A DNA stretch of 37,051 bases from NCBI GenBank assembly GCA_964581365.1, contig CAZOOF010000016.1, positions 1 to 37,051 of the forward strand. Direction: 5' to 3'. Made by a program: the position numbers and the translations under genes. Numbering within the stretch: the first letter of the stretch is position 1; every line of letters begins with the position of its first letter. The notes beneath the pieces are model-generated. The model did no database searches, was not told the DNA's origin, and saw only the letters and a list, made by a program, of their open reading frames with translations. The DNA is from JAITWN01 sp964581365 (GTDB taxonomy: Bacteria; Pseudomonadota; Gammaproteobacteria; SZUA-140). Shown here one piece after another: positions 1 through 7,842 of this stretch.

Positions 1-1
1 G

Positions 2-1177
2 TTCCTGCTCGACGAGATCGACAAGATGGCGATGGACTTCCGTGGGGATCCGGCTGCGGCGCTGCTCGAAGTGCTCGACCCCGAGCAGAACAACGCCTTC
101 AACGACCACTATCTGGAAGTCGACTACGATCTGTCGGATGTCATGTTCGTATGCACGGCCAACAGCATGAACATTCCGGCGCCGCTGCTCGATCGCATGG
201 AGGTCATCCGGCTCTCCGGCTACACCGAGGACGAGAAGGTCAACATCGCCCGGCGCTATCTGCTGCCCAAGCAGATCGCGGCGAACGGCCTGAAGGAGGA
301 CGAGGTCTCGATCAGCGACGGCGTGCTGCGCGACATAATCCGCTACTACACGCGGGAGGCGGGCGTACGCAACCTCGAACGCGAGATTTCCAAGATCTGC
401 CGCAAGGTGGTGAAGCAGGTGCAGCTCAAGCCGGTCGACAGGACGGTTACGGTCACTTCCCGCACCCTGCAGAAGTACCTCGGAGTGAAGCGCTATCGCT
501 TTGGTCTCGCTGAATCCCAGGACCATGTCGGTCAGGTTACCGGCCTGGCGTGGACCGAAGTCGGGGGTGAACTGCTCACCATCGAGGCGGCGGTGATGCC
601 GGGCAAAGGCAAGCTGACCATCACTGGTCAGCTCGGGAATGTGATGCAGGAATCCGTGCAGGCGGCAATGACCGTGGTGCGCAGTCGTGCCGCCATGCTC
701 GGCCTCGATTCCGACTTCTACCAGAAGCAGGATGTGCATATTCACGTGCCCGAGGGCGCCATTCCCAAGGATGGTCCCAGTGCGGGCATCGGTATGTGCA
801 CCGCGCTGGTATCGGCGTTGACGTCGATCCCGGTGAGGGCCAGTGTGGCGATGACCGGCGAGATCACCCTGCGCGGAGAAGTTCTGCCGATCGGCGGTCT
901 GAAGGAAAAGCTGCTCGCTGCGCACCGGGGCGGTATCAGGACCGTGCTGATCCCGGAAGAGAACCGGCGTGACCTTGCGGAGATCCCGAAGAATATCAAG
1001 CAGAGTCTGGATATTCGCCCGGTGAAGTGGGTCGATCAGGTGCTTGAGGTGGCCCTGCAGCACATGCCGCAGCCGCGCATGGACAGCGCCAAGGAACAGG
1101 AAGCCGCGGCGGCGGAGCTGGTTCCTCCCAAGAAGCCGCAGAAATCACGCAAGGGCAGTCCTGTCCGGCCGCACTGA
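2..1177 (+). CDS. lon: Lon ATP-dependent protease, C-terminal part (5' end outside window)
   Basis: Lon is a cytoplasmic hexameric AAA+ serine protease that unfolds and degrades damaged and regulatory proteins. The reading frame is open from base 2, so the gene is cut by the window edge. The first residues, FLLDEID, are the Walker B motif. The rest of the AAA+ lid follows, then the protease domain with PKDGPSAG (catalytic Ser codon at 779-781) and GGLKEK (the second Lys, codon 908-910, is the expected dyad partner). The tail after the protease domain is rich in Ala, Glu, Lys and Pro and is not conserved. Both catalytic residues are present, so the enzyme should be active. A stem-loop and a tRNA promoter follow the stop. 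The HU gene hupB, often the next gene in gammaproteobacteria, is not here. Confidence 0.97.
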   Translation, partial: FLLDEIDKMAMDFRGDPAAALLEVLDPEQNNAFNDHYLEVDYDLSDVMFVCTANSMNIPAPLLDRMEVIRLSGYTEDEKVNIARRYLLPKQIAANGLKEDEVSISDGVLRDIIRYYTREAGVRNLEREISKICRKVVKQVQLKPVDRTVTVTSRTLQKYLGVKRYRFGLAESQDHVGQVTGLAWTEVGGELLTIEAAVMPGKGKLTITGQLGNVMQESVQAAMTVVRSRAAMLGLDSDFYQKQDVHIHVPEGAIPKDGPSAGIGMCTALVSALTSIPVRASVAMTGEITLRGEVLPIGGLKEKLLAAHRGGIRTVLIPEENRRDLAEIPKNIKQSLDIRPVKWVDQVLEVALQHMPQPRMDSAKEQEAAAAELVPPKKPQKSRKGSPVRPH

Positions 1178-1194
1178 GCGGCGATCCGTATAGG

Positions 1195-1229
1195 GCAGGA
1201 GCGGGTGATTAACAGTCGCTCGCTCCTGC
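1195..1229 (+). terminator. stem-loop after lon, possible terminator
   Basis: GCAGGAGCG (1195-1203) and CGCTCCTGC (1221-1229) form a perfect 9-bp inverted repeat around a 17-base loop, 17 bases after the lon stop. No long T-run follows, so intrinsic termination is plausible but unproven. It lies just before the tRNA promoter. Confidence 0.45.
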
Positions 1230-1236
1230 TTCGCTG

Positions 1237-1266
1237 TTGACACCGTTACGGACCCATTGGTATAAA
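1237..1266 (+). promoter_or_regulatory. sigma-70 promoter of the tRNA-Val/tRNA-Asp unit
   Basis: TTGACA (1237-1242) and TATAAA (1261-1266) are separated by 18 bases. A GC-rich stretch follows, as expected for the discriminator of a stringently controlled stable-RNA promoter. Transcription would start near 1273, about 45 bases before the first tRNA. Confidence 0.75.
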
Positions 1267-1316
1267 GTGCCTCGCTGGCGCGGTGCCGCGGAATATCGTA
1301 TCATCGGTCGTTTCGC

Positions 1317-1392
1317 GGGTGCTTAGCTCAGCTGGGAGAGCGTCGCCCTTACAAGGCGAATGTCGGGGGTTCGATCCCCTCAGCACCCACCA
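1317..1392 (+). tRNA. tRNA-Val (anticodon UAC)
   Basis: Full cloverleaf of 76 bases. The acceptor stem GGGTGCT pairs with AGCACCC, the anticodon stem TCGCC/GGCGA encloses the loop CTTACAA with anticodon TAC at 1350-1352, the T-loop is TTCGATC, and CCA is encoded. It is the first gene of a two-tRNA unit, with tRNA-Asp 11 bases downstream. Confidence 0.96.
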
Positions 1393-1403
1393 AGTCGAGT
1401 TCA

Positions 1404-1480
1404 GGAGTGGTAGTTCAGCTGGTTAGAATACCGGCCTGTCACGCCGGGGGTCGCGGGTTCGAGTCCCGTCCACTCCGCCA
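1404..1480 (+). tRNA. tRNA-Asp (anticodon GUC)
   Basis: Full cloverleaf of 77 bases. The acceptor stem GGAGTGG pairs with CCACTCC, the anticodon stem CCGGC/GCCGG holds loop CTGTCAC with GTC at 1438-1440, and CCA is encoded. It is probably co-transcribed with the preceding tRNA-Val. Confidence 0.96.
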
Positions 1481-1602
1481 TTACGCAAGTAGTCTATGAT
1501 GCCCTTGACCCGGCATCTGCACGAAATCGGGTGCGCCTGCGCCCGACGATCTTTCGGCCGATCGCCCGCCCGCAGGCCTGTTTTCCGGGAATACCAGCCG
1601 CC

Positions 1603-3489
1603 ATGCTCAAGTTCATCCGTGATAACGCCAAGGGCGTAGTCGCCTGGATCATCGTAATCATCATCATCATTCCATTCGCCCTCTGGGGAGTGAATGAATA
1701 TCTGGATACTGGCCGGGACGTCACCGTGGCCCGGATCGGTGATCGCGAGGTTCTGCTCGGCGAATACCAGAACCAGTACCAGCGTGAACTCGCTACCCGC
1801 GGGCGGTTCGCCAGTGCCGACGAGAATCTCAAGCGGCAGGTGCTCGACCGCATCGTCAACAGCGAAGTGCTGAGCCGGGCGGCGCTGGAGGCAGGTTTCC
1901 GCGTGCCCGATGCCGTGGTCGGTGCCCGCATCCAGTCTTTCAGCGAGTTCCAGCGCGATGGCCGCTTCGATCGTGAGCTCTATCAGCGTGTCCTCGCATC
2001 GGCCGGTCTCAGCGCCGCCCGGTTCGAGGCGGACATGCGCCGTGACCTGATGATAGAGCAGTACCTCGGTGGCATCACCGACACCGAGTTCGTTACCTCG
2101 ACTGAAGTCGATGCGCTGCTTGGCATGGTCGAACAGCGCCGCCGCTTCGCCTATCTGGTCCTGCCCGCAGCCGACTACGAGTCCCGTGTCGAGATCGACG
2201 ACGCCCGGATCGAAAGCTACTACCAGCAGAATCGCGAGCAGTACGCGGTGCCCGAGCGCGTGAGCGTGCAATACCTCGAGCTGTCGATGGCGGATACCGC
2301 GGCTTCGGTCACGGTCGAGGATGAGGCTCTGCGGAGTCTGTACGAGGAGCGCAAGGCCGATTTCACCGTGGGTGAAGAGCGACGCGCCCATCACATTCTG
2401 ATTCAGCTGCCGCCGTCCGCCGACGAGGCGGCAGAGCAGGCCGCCCTGGCAGAAGCGGAAGAAATCCATGCCGCCATCGAGGCCGGCGCGTCATTCGAGG
2501 AAATGGCCCGCAAGCACTCCGACGATACCGGGTCCGCGCGCAGCGGCGGCGACCTGGGCTTTTTCGGTCGCGGCGCCATGGTCGGCCCCTTCGAAGACAT
2601 GGTGTTTGCCATGAACCCCGGCGACGTGAGCGGGCCGGTGCGCACGCCTTTCGGTTACCATCTGATTCGGCTCGACGCAGTGCGTCCGGGTTCGGTGCGC
2701 TCCTTCGAGGAGGTGCGTCCGCTGCTCGAGGATGAGTACCGCAAGGGACGCGCCGAAGCGCTGTTCTTCGATCTCACGGACCGGCTTGCCGACCTGACCT
2801 TCGAGTATTCCGATACGCTGGAGGTTGCGGCAGAGAATCTGGGACTGGAAACCAGGGAGGCAGGACCGTTCAGCGAGCGGCAGGGTAGCGGGATCGCAAT
2901 GGATCCGGCGTTCCGCGAGGCGGCGTTCTCTCCGGATGTGCTCGAGGCCGGACACAACAGCCCGCTGATCGAACTCGCCGATGACCGTACCGTAGTGTTG
3001 CGTGTTGCTGATCGTCTGCCTGCCAGCTACCTGCCGCTGGCAGAGGTGCGGGACCGCGTCGAAGCGGCCTTGCGCCGTGACGCGATCGCCGAACTGGCTC
3101 AGCGCGATGCCGAGGATCTGATGCGCCGCGTGCGGGAGGGAGCCTCCCTCGAAGCGCTGGCGCGCGAGTATGGTGCGCAATGGCATGCGTCCCGCACCAC
3201 GGGCCGCGACGATGCGGAACTCGATCCGGAGATCCTGGACGCGCTGTTTGCCATCGCGCGTCCGAGCGGTGATGCGCCGGAGATCGATGACGTGGCGTTG
3301 CCGAGCGGCGATCACGCTGTGATCGCCCTGTTCGAGGTGACTGACGGCGATCCCGATGCGGTTCCAGCCGGAGAGCGCGCGGCGCACCGCGATGCAGTCA
3401 ACAATCTCCGTGGTCAGCTTGCCATCCAGGGCGTGATCGAATCGCTGCGAGACCGCAGCGATGTCAAAGTGCATCAGGATCGGCTCTAG
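1603..3489 (+). CDS. ppiD: PpiD-type periplasmic folding chaperone / parvulin-like protein
   Basis: PpiD is an inner-membrane-anchored chaperone at the SecYEG exit that helps newly exported proteins fold. The 628-residue product starts MLKFIRDNAKG, followed by one strongly hydrophobic anchor (about residues 12-31), a SurA-like N-terminal domain, a parvulin (PPIC-type) domain at roughly residues 260-365 with HHILIQLP, GDLGFFGRG and FGYHLI, and a C-terminal chaperone region. I chose the ATG at 1603 because the open frame upstream lacks any family resemblance and the anchor begins there as in E. coli PpiD. A TATGAT hexamer at 1495-1500 is a possible -10 site, with no good -35. The lon-ppiD neighbourhood fits. 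Family knowledge says the parvulin domain of PpiD usually has little isomerase activity. Confidence 0.95.
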   Translation: MLKFIRDNAKGVVAWIIVIIIIIPFALWGVNEYLDTGRDVTVARIGDREVLLGEYQNQYQRELATRGRFASADENLKRQVLDRIVNSEVLSRAALEAGFRVPDAVVGARIQSFSEFQRDGRFDRELYQRVLASAGLSAARFEADMRRDLMIEQYLGGITDTEFVTSTEVDALLGMVEQRRRFAYLVLPAADYESRVEIDDARIESYYQQNREQYAVPERVSVQYLELSMADTAASVTVEDEALRSLYEERKADFTVGEERRAHHILIQLPPSADEAAEQAALAEAEEIHAAIEAGASFEEMARKHSDDTGSARSGGDLGFFGRGAMVGPFEDMVFAMNPGDVSGPVRTPFGYHLIRLDAVRPGSVRSFEEVRPLLEDEYRKGRAEALFFDLTDRLADLTFEYSDTLEVAAENLGLETREAGPFSERQGSGIAMDPAFREAAFSPDVLEAGHNSPLIELADDRTVVLRVADRLPASYLPLAEVRDRVEAALRRDAIAELAQRDAEDLMRRVREGASLEALAREYGAQWHASRTTGRDDAELDPEILDALFAIARPSGDAPEIDDVALPSGDHAVIALFEVTDGDPDAVPAGERAAHRDAVNNLRGQLAIQGVIESLRDRSDVKVHQDRL

Positions 3490-3582
3490 CGCGCGTTCAG
3501 GCGCGCCCGGAGACTCCGTTCGGGTCCGTCTCTCCTGATCGCCGCGTCCCTGTCGGTATGTCCTCGCGATCGCTCATCTAAC

Positions 3583-3631
3583 CGCTTCCGTAAGCAGCCG
3601 GCGTGAAATGTGCCGGCAGCTTACGGAAGCG
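3583..3631. terminator. long stem-loop between convergent ppiD and symporter genes
   Basis: CGCTTCCGTAAGC (3583-3595) is perfectly complementary to 3619-3631. After one A/A mismatch the stem continues with GCCGGC/GCCGGC (3597-3602 with 3612-3617) around a 9-base loop, giving 19 pairs. It sits between two converging genes, so a bidirectional terminator is the simplest role. There is no T-run, and a REP-like dispersed repeat is an alternative. Confidence 0.6.
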
Positions 3632-3649
3632 ATGCACCGTACCCGCGTG

Positions 3650-4888
3650 CTAGCGGGAATCCTCACGTCCGCGCACCCAGCGGTCCACTACGGCAGCGCC
3701 GACGGCATCGCCCCATACATTGATGGCGGTCCGAAAACGATCGAGAAACCAGTCCACGGCGAGCAGCAGACCGATTCCTTCCAGAGGCAGTCCCACCGCA
3801 TTGAGCACGATCACCATGGTTACCAGGCCCGCCTCCGGGATACCCGCCGCTGCGATGGCAGCCAGCGTCGCCGTAAGGAACACGAGGATCTGCTGCTGCA
3901 GATCGAGATCGATGCCATACGCCTGGGCGATGAACATCGCGGCGGCGGCTTCGTAGAGCGCGGTGCCGTTCATGTTTACGGTGGCGCCCAGCGGAATGGT
4001 GAAGCGCACCACGCGTTCGTCCACCTTGCATTCGCGCACGCACTCCATGGTCAGCGGAATAGTCGCCGAAGAGCTCGCCGTGCCGAATGCTGTCAACAGA
4101 GCGCGCATCAGATTGAGCAGGTAATCGAGACCGCGCCCGGCGACGAATACCAGGATGGCGATCAGCACCAGCAGATGCACGAACAGTCCGCCGAGGACGG
4201 TCAGGACGTGCCAGCCCACCGCGGCCAGCTGGGTGAGCAGAGCGTCGCCGCCTCCGGCCTTGCCGAGGCGGGAAGCGACGAGCGCGAAGATGCCGATAGG
4301 GGCGAGGTACATCAGCCAGATGACCAGCTTCATCATGGCGTCGTTGAACCCGGAAAAGAAATCGATCACGGGCCGGCCGGCGTCGCCGAGTGTGGTCAGT
4401 GCGGCGCCGAAAACGATGGAGAACACGATCAGCGGCACCAGCTCCATCTCGGCCGCTGATGCGATCAGGTTGGGGCTCACCAGTGACAGCAGGATGTCCG
4501 TAACGCCGATATCCGCCCGGCCCTCGATCAGGCGGGAGAGCTCGCCGTCGGACGGCGTGTAATCCAGACCGGCGCCGGGCTGAATGAGATTGGCCATGAC
4601 CAGTCCGATGAGCACCGCGATCGCCGTCGTGATCATGAAGTAACTGACGGTCAGGCCGCCGATGCGGCCAAGACGACGGACATCGCCGAAGGCTGCGATG
4701 CCGCTGATCAGCGCCGCGACGACCAGCGGCACAATGAGCATCTTGAGCGCATCGAGGAAGAGCTTGCCGATCCACTCGACATGCACCATGGCCGGTCCGA
4801 AGTACCATCCGGACAGAATGCCGAGGATGACGCCGGCAACGATGAATGCCAGAAGGATGGTCGCGGCTCGATGGGACATGCCGGTCAT
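3650..4888 (-). CDS. dicarboxylate/amino acid:cation symporter (DAACS family), likely glutamate/aspartate type
   Basis: This is an inner-membrane secondary transporter of the GltP/DctA/GltPh family, driven by Na+ or H+. The product is 412 residues and almost wholly hydrophobic. The re-entrant loop HP1 carries ASSSATIP (residues 271-278), TM7 carries NMNGTALYE (305-313), HP2 carries AAAGIPEAG, and TM8 has D379, D383, R386, T387 and N390. An Arg at the position of GltPh R397 is associated with acidic amino acids, so glutamate or aspartate is the inferred substrate rather than C4-dicarboxylates. I chose the ATG at 4888; a second ATG at 4879 is possible, and longer in-frame starts would run into fabI. 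The gene lies 44 bases after fabI on the same strand and may be read from its promoter. Confidence 0.9.
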   Translation of the reverse strand: MTGMSHRAATILLAFIVAGVILGILSGWYFGPAMVHVEWIGKLFLDALKMLIVPLVVAALISGIAAFGDVRRLGRIGGLTVSYFMITTAIAVLIGLVMANLIQPGAGLDYTPSDGELSRLIEGRADIGVTDILLSLVSPNLIASAAEMELVPLIVFSIVFGAALTTLGDAGRPVIDFFSGFNDAMMKLVIWLMYLAPIGIFALVASRLGKAGGGDALLTQLAAVGWHVLTVLGGLFVHLLVLIAILVFVAGRGLDYLLNLMRALLTAFGTASSSATIPLTMECVRECKVDERVVRFTIPLGATVNMNGTALYEAAAAMFIAQAYGIDLDLQQQILVFLTATLAAIAAAGIPEAGLVTMVIVLNAVGLPLEGIGLLLAVDWFLDRFRTAINVWGDAVGAAVVDRWVRGREDSR

Positions 4889-4932
4889 TGCCGGGGAGAG
4901 AGGGGCGCTCCGGCGCTCGCGCCCCGAAGGCG

Positions 4933-5715
4933 TCAGATGACGCCCATACCCTGAATGTTGTAGCCGGAATCCACGTAAAGTATTTCGCCGGTGATGCCGC
5001 TGGCCAGATCGGAGCACAGGAAGGCGGCAGCGTTGCCGACTTCATCGATGGTCACGTTGCGGCGCAGCGGAGAATTCCGTTCGGAGTACTCGAGGAAACT
5101 GCGGAAATTGCTGATGCCCGCGGCGGCCAGGGTCTTGATCGGACCCGCCGAGACGGCGTTGACGCGGATGCCTTCCGGGCCGAGGTCGTGCGCCATGTAA
5201 CGCACGTTGGCCTCGAGGCTGGCCTTGGCCAGGCCCATCACATTGTAATTGGGGATCGCGCGCACGGCGCCGAGATAGGAAACGGTGAGCAGGGAAGCGT
5301 TTCGTCCCCGCATGAGTTCGCGTCCGCCCTTGGCCAGCGCCGCGAAGCTGTAGGAGCTGATGTCGTGCGCGATGCGGAATCCGTCGCGGGTGACGCTGTC
5401 GACATAACCGCCTTCCAGCTCTTCGCGCGGCGCGAAGGCGACCGAGTGCACGATGGTGTCGATGTAATCCCAGCGCGAGCCGAGCTGGGCGAAGACCTCG
5501 GCGATCTGTGCATCGTCGCCGACATCACAGGGCAGGACGATGTCAGAGCCGAGATCGGCCGCGAAGCCTTCGACACGGGACCGCAGCTTGTCGTTCTGAT
5601 AGGTGAAAGCCAGCTCGGCGCCTTCACGGCGCATCGCATTGGCGATACCCCACGCGATCGAACGATTGCTGGCGACGCCGACGATGAGCGCGCGTTTACC
5701 CTGCAGAAATCCCAT
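4933..5715 (-). CDS. fabI: enoyl-[acyl-carrier-protein] reductase (NADH) FabI
   Basis: FabI catalyses the last reduction of each fatty-acid elongation cycle, converting trans-2-enoyl-ACP to acyl-ACP in the cytoplasm. The 260-residue product is the normal length. The N-terminal nucleotide-binding turn is GVASNRSIAWG (residues 13-23). The active-site set is Y147, Y157 and K164, equivalent to E. coli Y146, Y156 and K163. The C-terminus DSGYNIQGMG is typical. The residue matching E. coli Gly93 is Ala (A93 in SVAFAP); changes at this site alter triclosan and diazaborine response in E. coli, but Ala occurs naturally in sensitive FabI enzymes such as that of S. aureus, so resistance cannot be inferred. 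The symporter gene follows, and an ABC ATPase gene is divergent. Confidence 0.97.
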   Translation of the reverse strand: MGFLQGKRALIVGVASNRSIAWGIANAMRREGAELAFTYQNDKLRSRVEGFAADLGSDIVLPCDVGDDAQIAEVFAQLGSRWDYIDTIVHSVAFAPREELEGGYVDSVTRDGFRIAHDISSYSFAALAKGGRELMRGRNASLLTVSYLGAVRAIPNYNVMGLAKASLEANVRYMAHDLGPEGIRVNAVSAGPIKTLAAAGISNFRSFLEYSERNSPLRRNVTIDEVGNAAAFLCSDLASGITGEILYVDSGYNIQGMGVI

Positions 5716-5753
5716 GTTTTCTTGTCCCTGTCGAGTGCTTGGAGCCTTTGGAG

Positions 5754-5771
5754 CCTGTAATATAGCACAGG
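5754..5771 (-). promoter_or_regulatory. fabI extended -10 promoter inside an inverted repeat
   Basis: On the minus strand TGCTATATT (5759-5767) is an extended -10 element, placing the start near 5752 and giving a leader of about 37 bases. It is framed by CCTGT (5754-5758) and ACAGG (5767-5771), a perfect 5-bp inverted repeat with an 8-base spacer, which could be an operator. The 9-bp unit TTGGAGCCT is repeated in tandem at 5739-5756 in the fabI leader. No good -35 is seen. Confidence 0.5.
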
Positions 5772-5816
5772 TTTACTGCGCGCAAAGGCCGCGCCCGATG
5801 GGTCTCAAGGCGGATA

Positions 5817-7835
5817 ATGACTGAAGTTCTACTGAGGGTCGACGGCCTGTCCACCTGTCTGCGCCATGGCGCCGAGGACGTTCCTCTGGTGGATGACGTC
5901 TCGTTCGAGATTCGCCGGGGCGAAACGTTCGCTCTGGTTGGCGAATCCGGTTGCGGCAAGTCGATGACTTCGCTGTCGCTCATGCGGCTGGTGCCGGCGG
6001 CGGCGCGCATCGTCGCCGGAAGCGCGGTGATGGATGACGAGGACCTCCTGGGTCTGGACGAGTCAGCCATGCGCCGGGTGCGGGGCGGGCGGATGGCGAT
6101 GATTTTTCAGGAGCCGATGACCTCGCTCAATCCGGTGATGAGCGCCGGCGAGCAGGTCGCCGAAGCGGTGCGCTGGCATAGGAAGGTTTCGAAACCGGCC
6201 GCGCGGCGGATCGCGGTCGAGCTGCTCGATGCAGTCGGCATCGCCGATGCCCGCCGTCGTTACTCGGAATATCCTCATCGGCTTTCCGGCGGCATGAAGC
6301 AGCGCGTGATGATCGCGATCGCGCTCGCCGGCGAGCCCTCGCTGCTTATCGCCGACGAACCGACCACGGCCCTCGACGTCACGATACAGGCCCAGGTGCT
6401 GTCGCTGCTGAAGCGATTGCAGCGTGAGCGTGACATGTCGGTGCTGCTCATTACTCATGACCTCGGCGTGGTGGCCGAAACGGCGGATCGCATTGCCGTG
6501 ATGTATGCCGGGCGCATCGTCGAGCAATCGAGCCGCGAACGCTTCTTTGCCGGACCACTGCATCCCTACAGTCGCAGGCTGCTCGAATCTCTGCCGGGTG
6601 AGGGACGACGCCGTCAACCGCTGATGACGATACCGGGAAGCGCCCCGCAGCCCGGCGCTGTCGCCGGATGCCGGTTCTCTCCCCGTTGCCTGCATTCCTG
6701 GAGCGCCTGTGCGATCGAGCCGGAGCCGATCATGGTGGAGGGCGGTGGACAGGTGCGCTGCCACCTGCATGCGGCCCAGCATCACCAGCGTCTGCAGGAC
6801 GCCATGGCCGGCGCCGCCAGCGCTCAACAGGGGGCGGCAGCGCCGGTGTCGAGGCCGGGGCAGTCGGCCGGCGAACCAGTGCTCGAACTTCGGGATCTGT
6901 CGGTCGAGTATGCGGTGAAGTCTGGATGGCTGCGCCGGACGGCGGGACGCGTGCGCGCGGTGGATGGCGTATCACTGACGTTGCGTACGGGGCGAACGCT
7001 CGCGCTGGTGGGCGAATCCGGATGCGGCAAAACGACGGTCGGAAAGGCGGTCATGCGGCTGGTGCATCCCAGCGCCGGGCGTATCCTGTTCGCCGGTGAA
7101 GATCTGGCCAGCCTCGACGAGGAAGCGCTGCGCCGCAGGCGCCGTGACCTGCAGTTCGTGTTCCAGGATGGCTATGCTTCGATGAATCCGCGCATGCGCG
7201 TCGGCGATATCGTTGCTGAAGGTATGATCACGCTGGGGCTGGAGCCGCGGCCGTCACGGCGGGCCGGACGCGTGGCCGAACTGCTGGCGGCCGTGGGTCT
7301 GCCTGCCGACGCCGCCAGACGCTATCCGCATGAGTTTTCCGGCGGCCAGCGCCAGCGTATCTGCATCGCCCGGGCACTGGCGGTCGAACCCCGGCTCATC
7401 ATTTGTGACGAGCCGACCAGTGCGCTGGATCTGCCGGTGCAGGCGCAGATTCTGAATCTGTTGCAGGAGCTGCAGGATGAGCGCGGTCTGTCCTATCTGT
7501 TCATCACCCACAACCTGCCCATCGTTGCCAGCCTCGCCGACGAGATCGCTGTCATGTATCTCGGCCGCATCGTCGAGTACGGCCCGGCGATGGAGGTTCT
7601 CCATGATCCGCGCCATCCCTATACCCGCATGCTGATCTCCGCCGTGCCGCGGCTCGATCGATCGGCGGCAGTTGTCGCGACGAACGTCTCCGGCGAGCTG
7701 CCCTCGCCGATGGATCCTCCGGCGGGTTGCCATTTCCATACCCGCTGTCCAAACGCGACCGAACTGTGCCGCGCGCAGGCGCCCGCCGAAGCACCCGTTG
7801 GTGCGGACCGCTGGGCGCGCTGCCACTTCGTGTGA
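5817..7835 (+). CDS. fused dipeptide/oligopeptide-type ABC transporter ATPase (YejF/GsiA-like)
   Basis: The 672-residue protein carries two complete ABC ATPase domains of the peptide/nickel importer class. Domain 1 has Walker A GESGCGKS (residues 42-49), signature LSGGMKQR and Walker B LLIADEPTTALD. Domain 2 has Walker A GESGCGKT (from residue 399), signature FSGGQRQR and Walker B LIICDEPTSALD. Each is followed by the cysteine-bearing C-terminal extension typical of oligopeptide ATPases (GCRFSPRC and GCHFHTRC). Both sites look catalytically competent. The fusion resembles E. coli YejF and GsiA, which energise peptide or glutathione uptake. No permease or binding-protein gene lies nearby, so its partner must be elsewhere and the substrate is unknown. 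The ATG at 5817 has an AAGG a few bases upstream. The gene ends 7 bases before the convergent gene. Confidence 0.92.
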   Translation: MTEVLLRVDGLSTCLRHGAEDVPLVDDVSFEIRRGETFALVGESGCGKSMTSLSLMRLVPAAARIVAGSAVMDDEDLLGLDESAMRRVRGGRMAMIFQEPMTSLNPVMSAGEQVAEAVRWHRKVSKPAARRIAVELLDAVGIADARRRYSEYPHRLSGGMKQRVMIAIALAGEPSLLIADEPTTALDVTIQAQVLSLLKRLQRERDMSVLLITHDLGVVAETADRIAVMYAGRIVEQSSRERFFAGPLHPYSRRLLESLPGEGRRRQPLMTIPGSAPQPGAVAGCRFSPRCLHSWSACAIEPEPIMVEGGGQVRCHLHAAQHHQRLQDAMAGAASAQQGAAAPVSRPGQSAGEPVLELRDLSVEYAVKSGWLRRTAGRVRAVDGVSLTLRTGRTLALVGESGCGKTTVGKAVMRLVHPSAGRILFAGEDLASLDEEALRRRRRDLQFVFQDGYASMNPRMRVGDIVAEGMITLGLEPRPSRRAGRVAELLAAVGLPADAARRYPHEFSGGQRQRICIARALAVEPRLIICDEPTSALDLPVQAQILNLLQELQDERGLSYLFITHNLPIVASLADEIAVMYLGRIVEYGPAMEVLHDPRHPYTRMLISAVPRLDRSAAVVATNVSGELPSPMDPPAGCHFHTRCPNATELCRAQAPAEAPVGADRWARCHFV

Positions 7836-7842
7836 GAGCTGA

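Noticed and set aside
4933..5715. Triclosan-resistant FabI because Ala replaces E. coli Gly93
   Set aside because: Ala at this site occurs in naturally sensitive FabI enzymes, so the residue alone does not show resistance.
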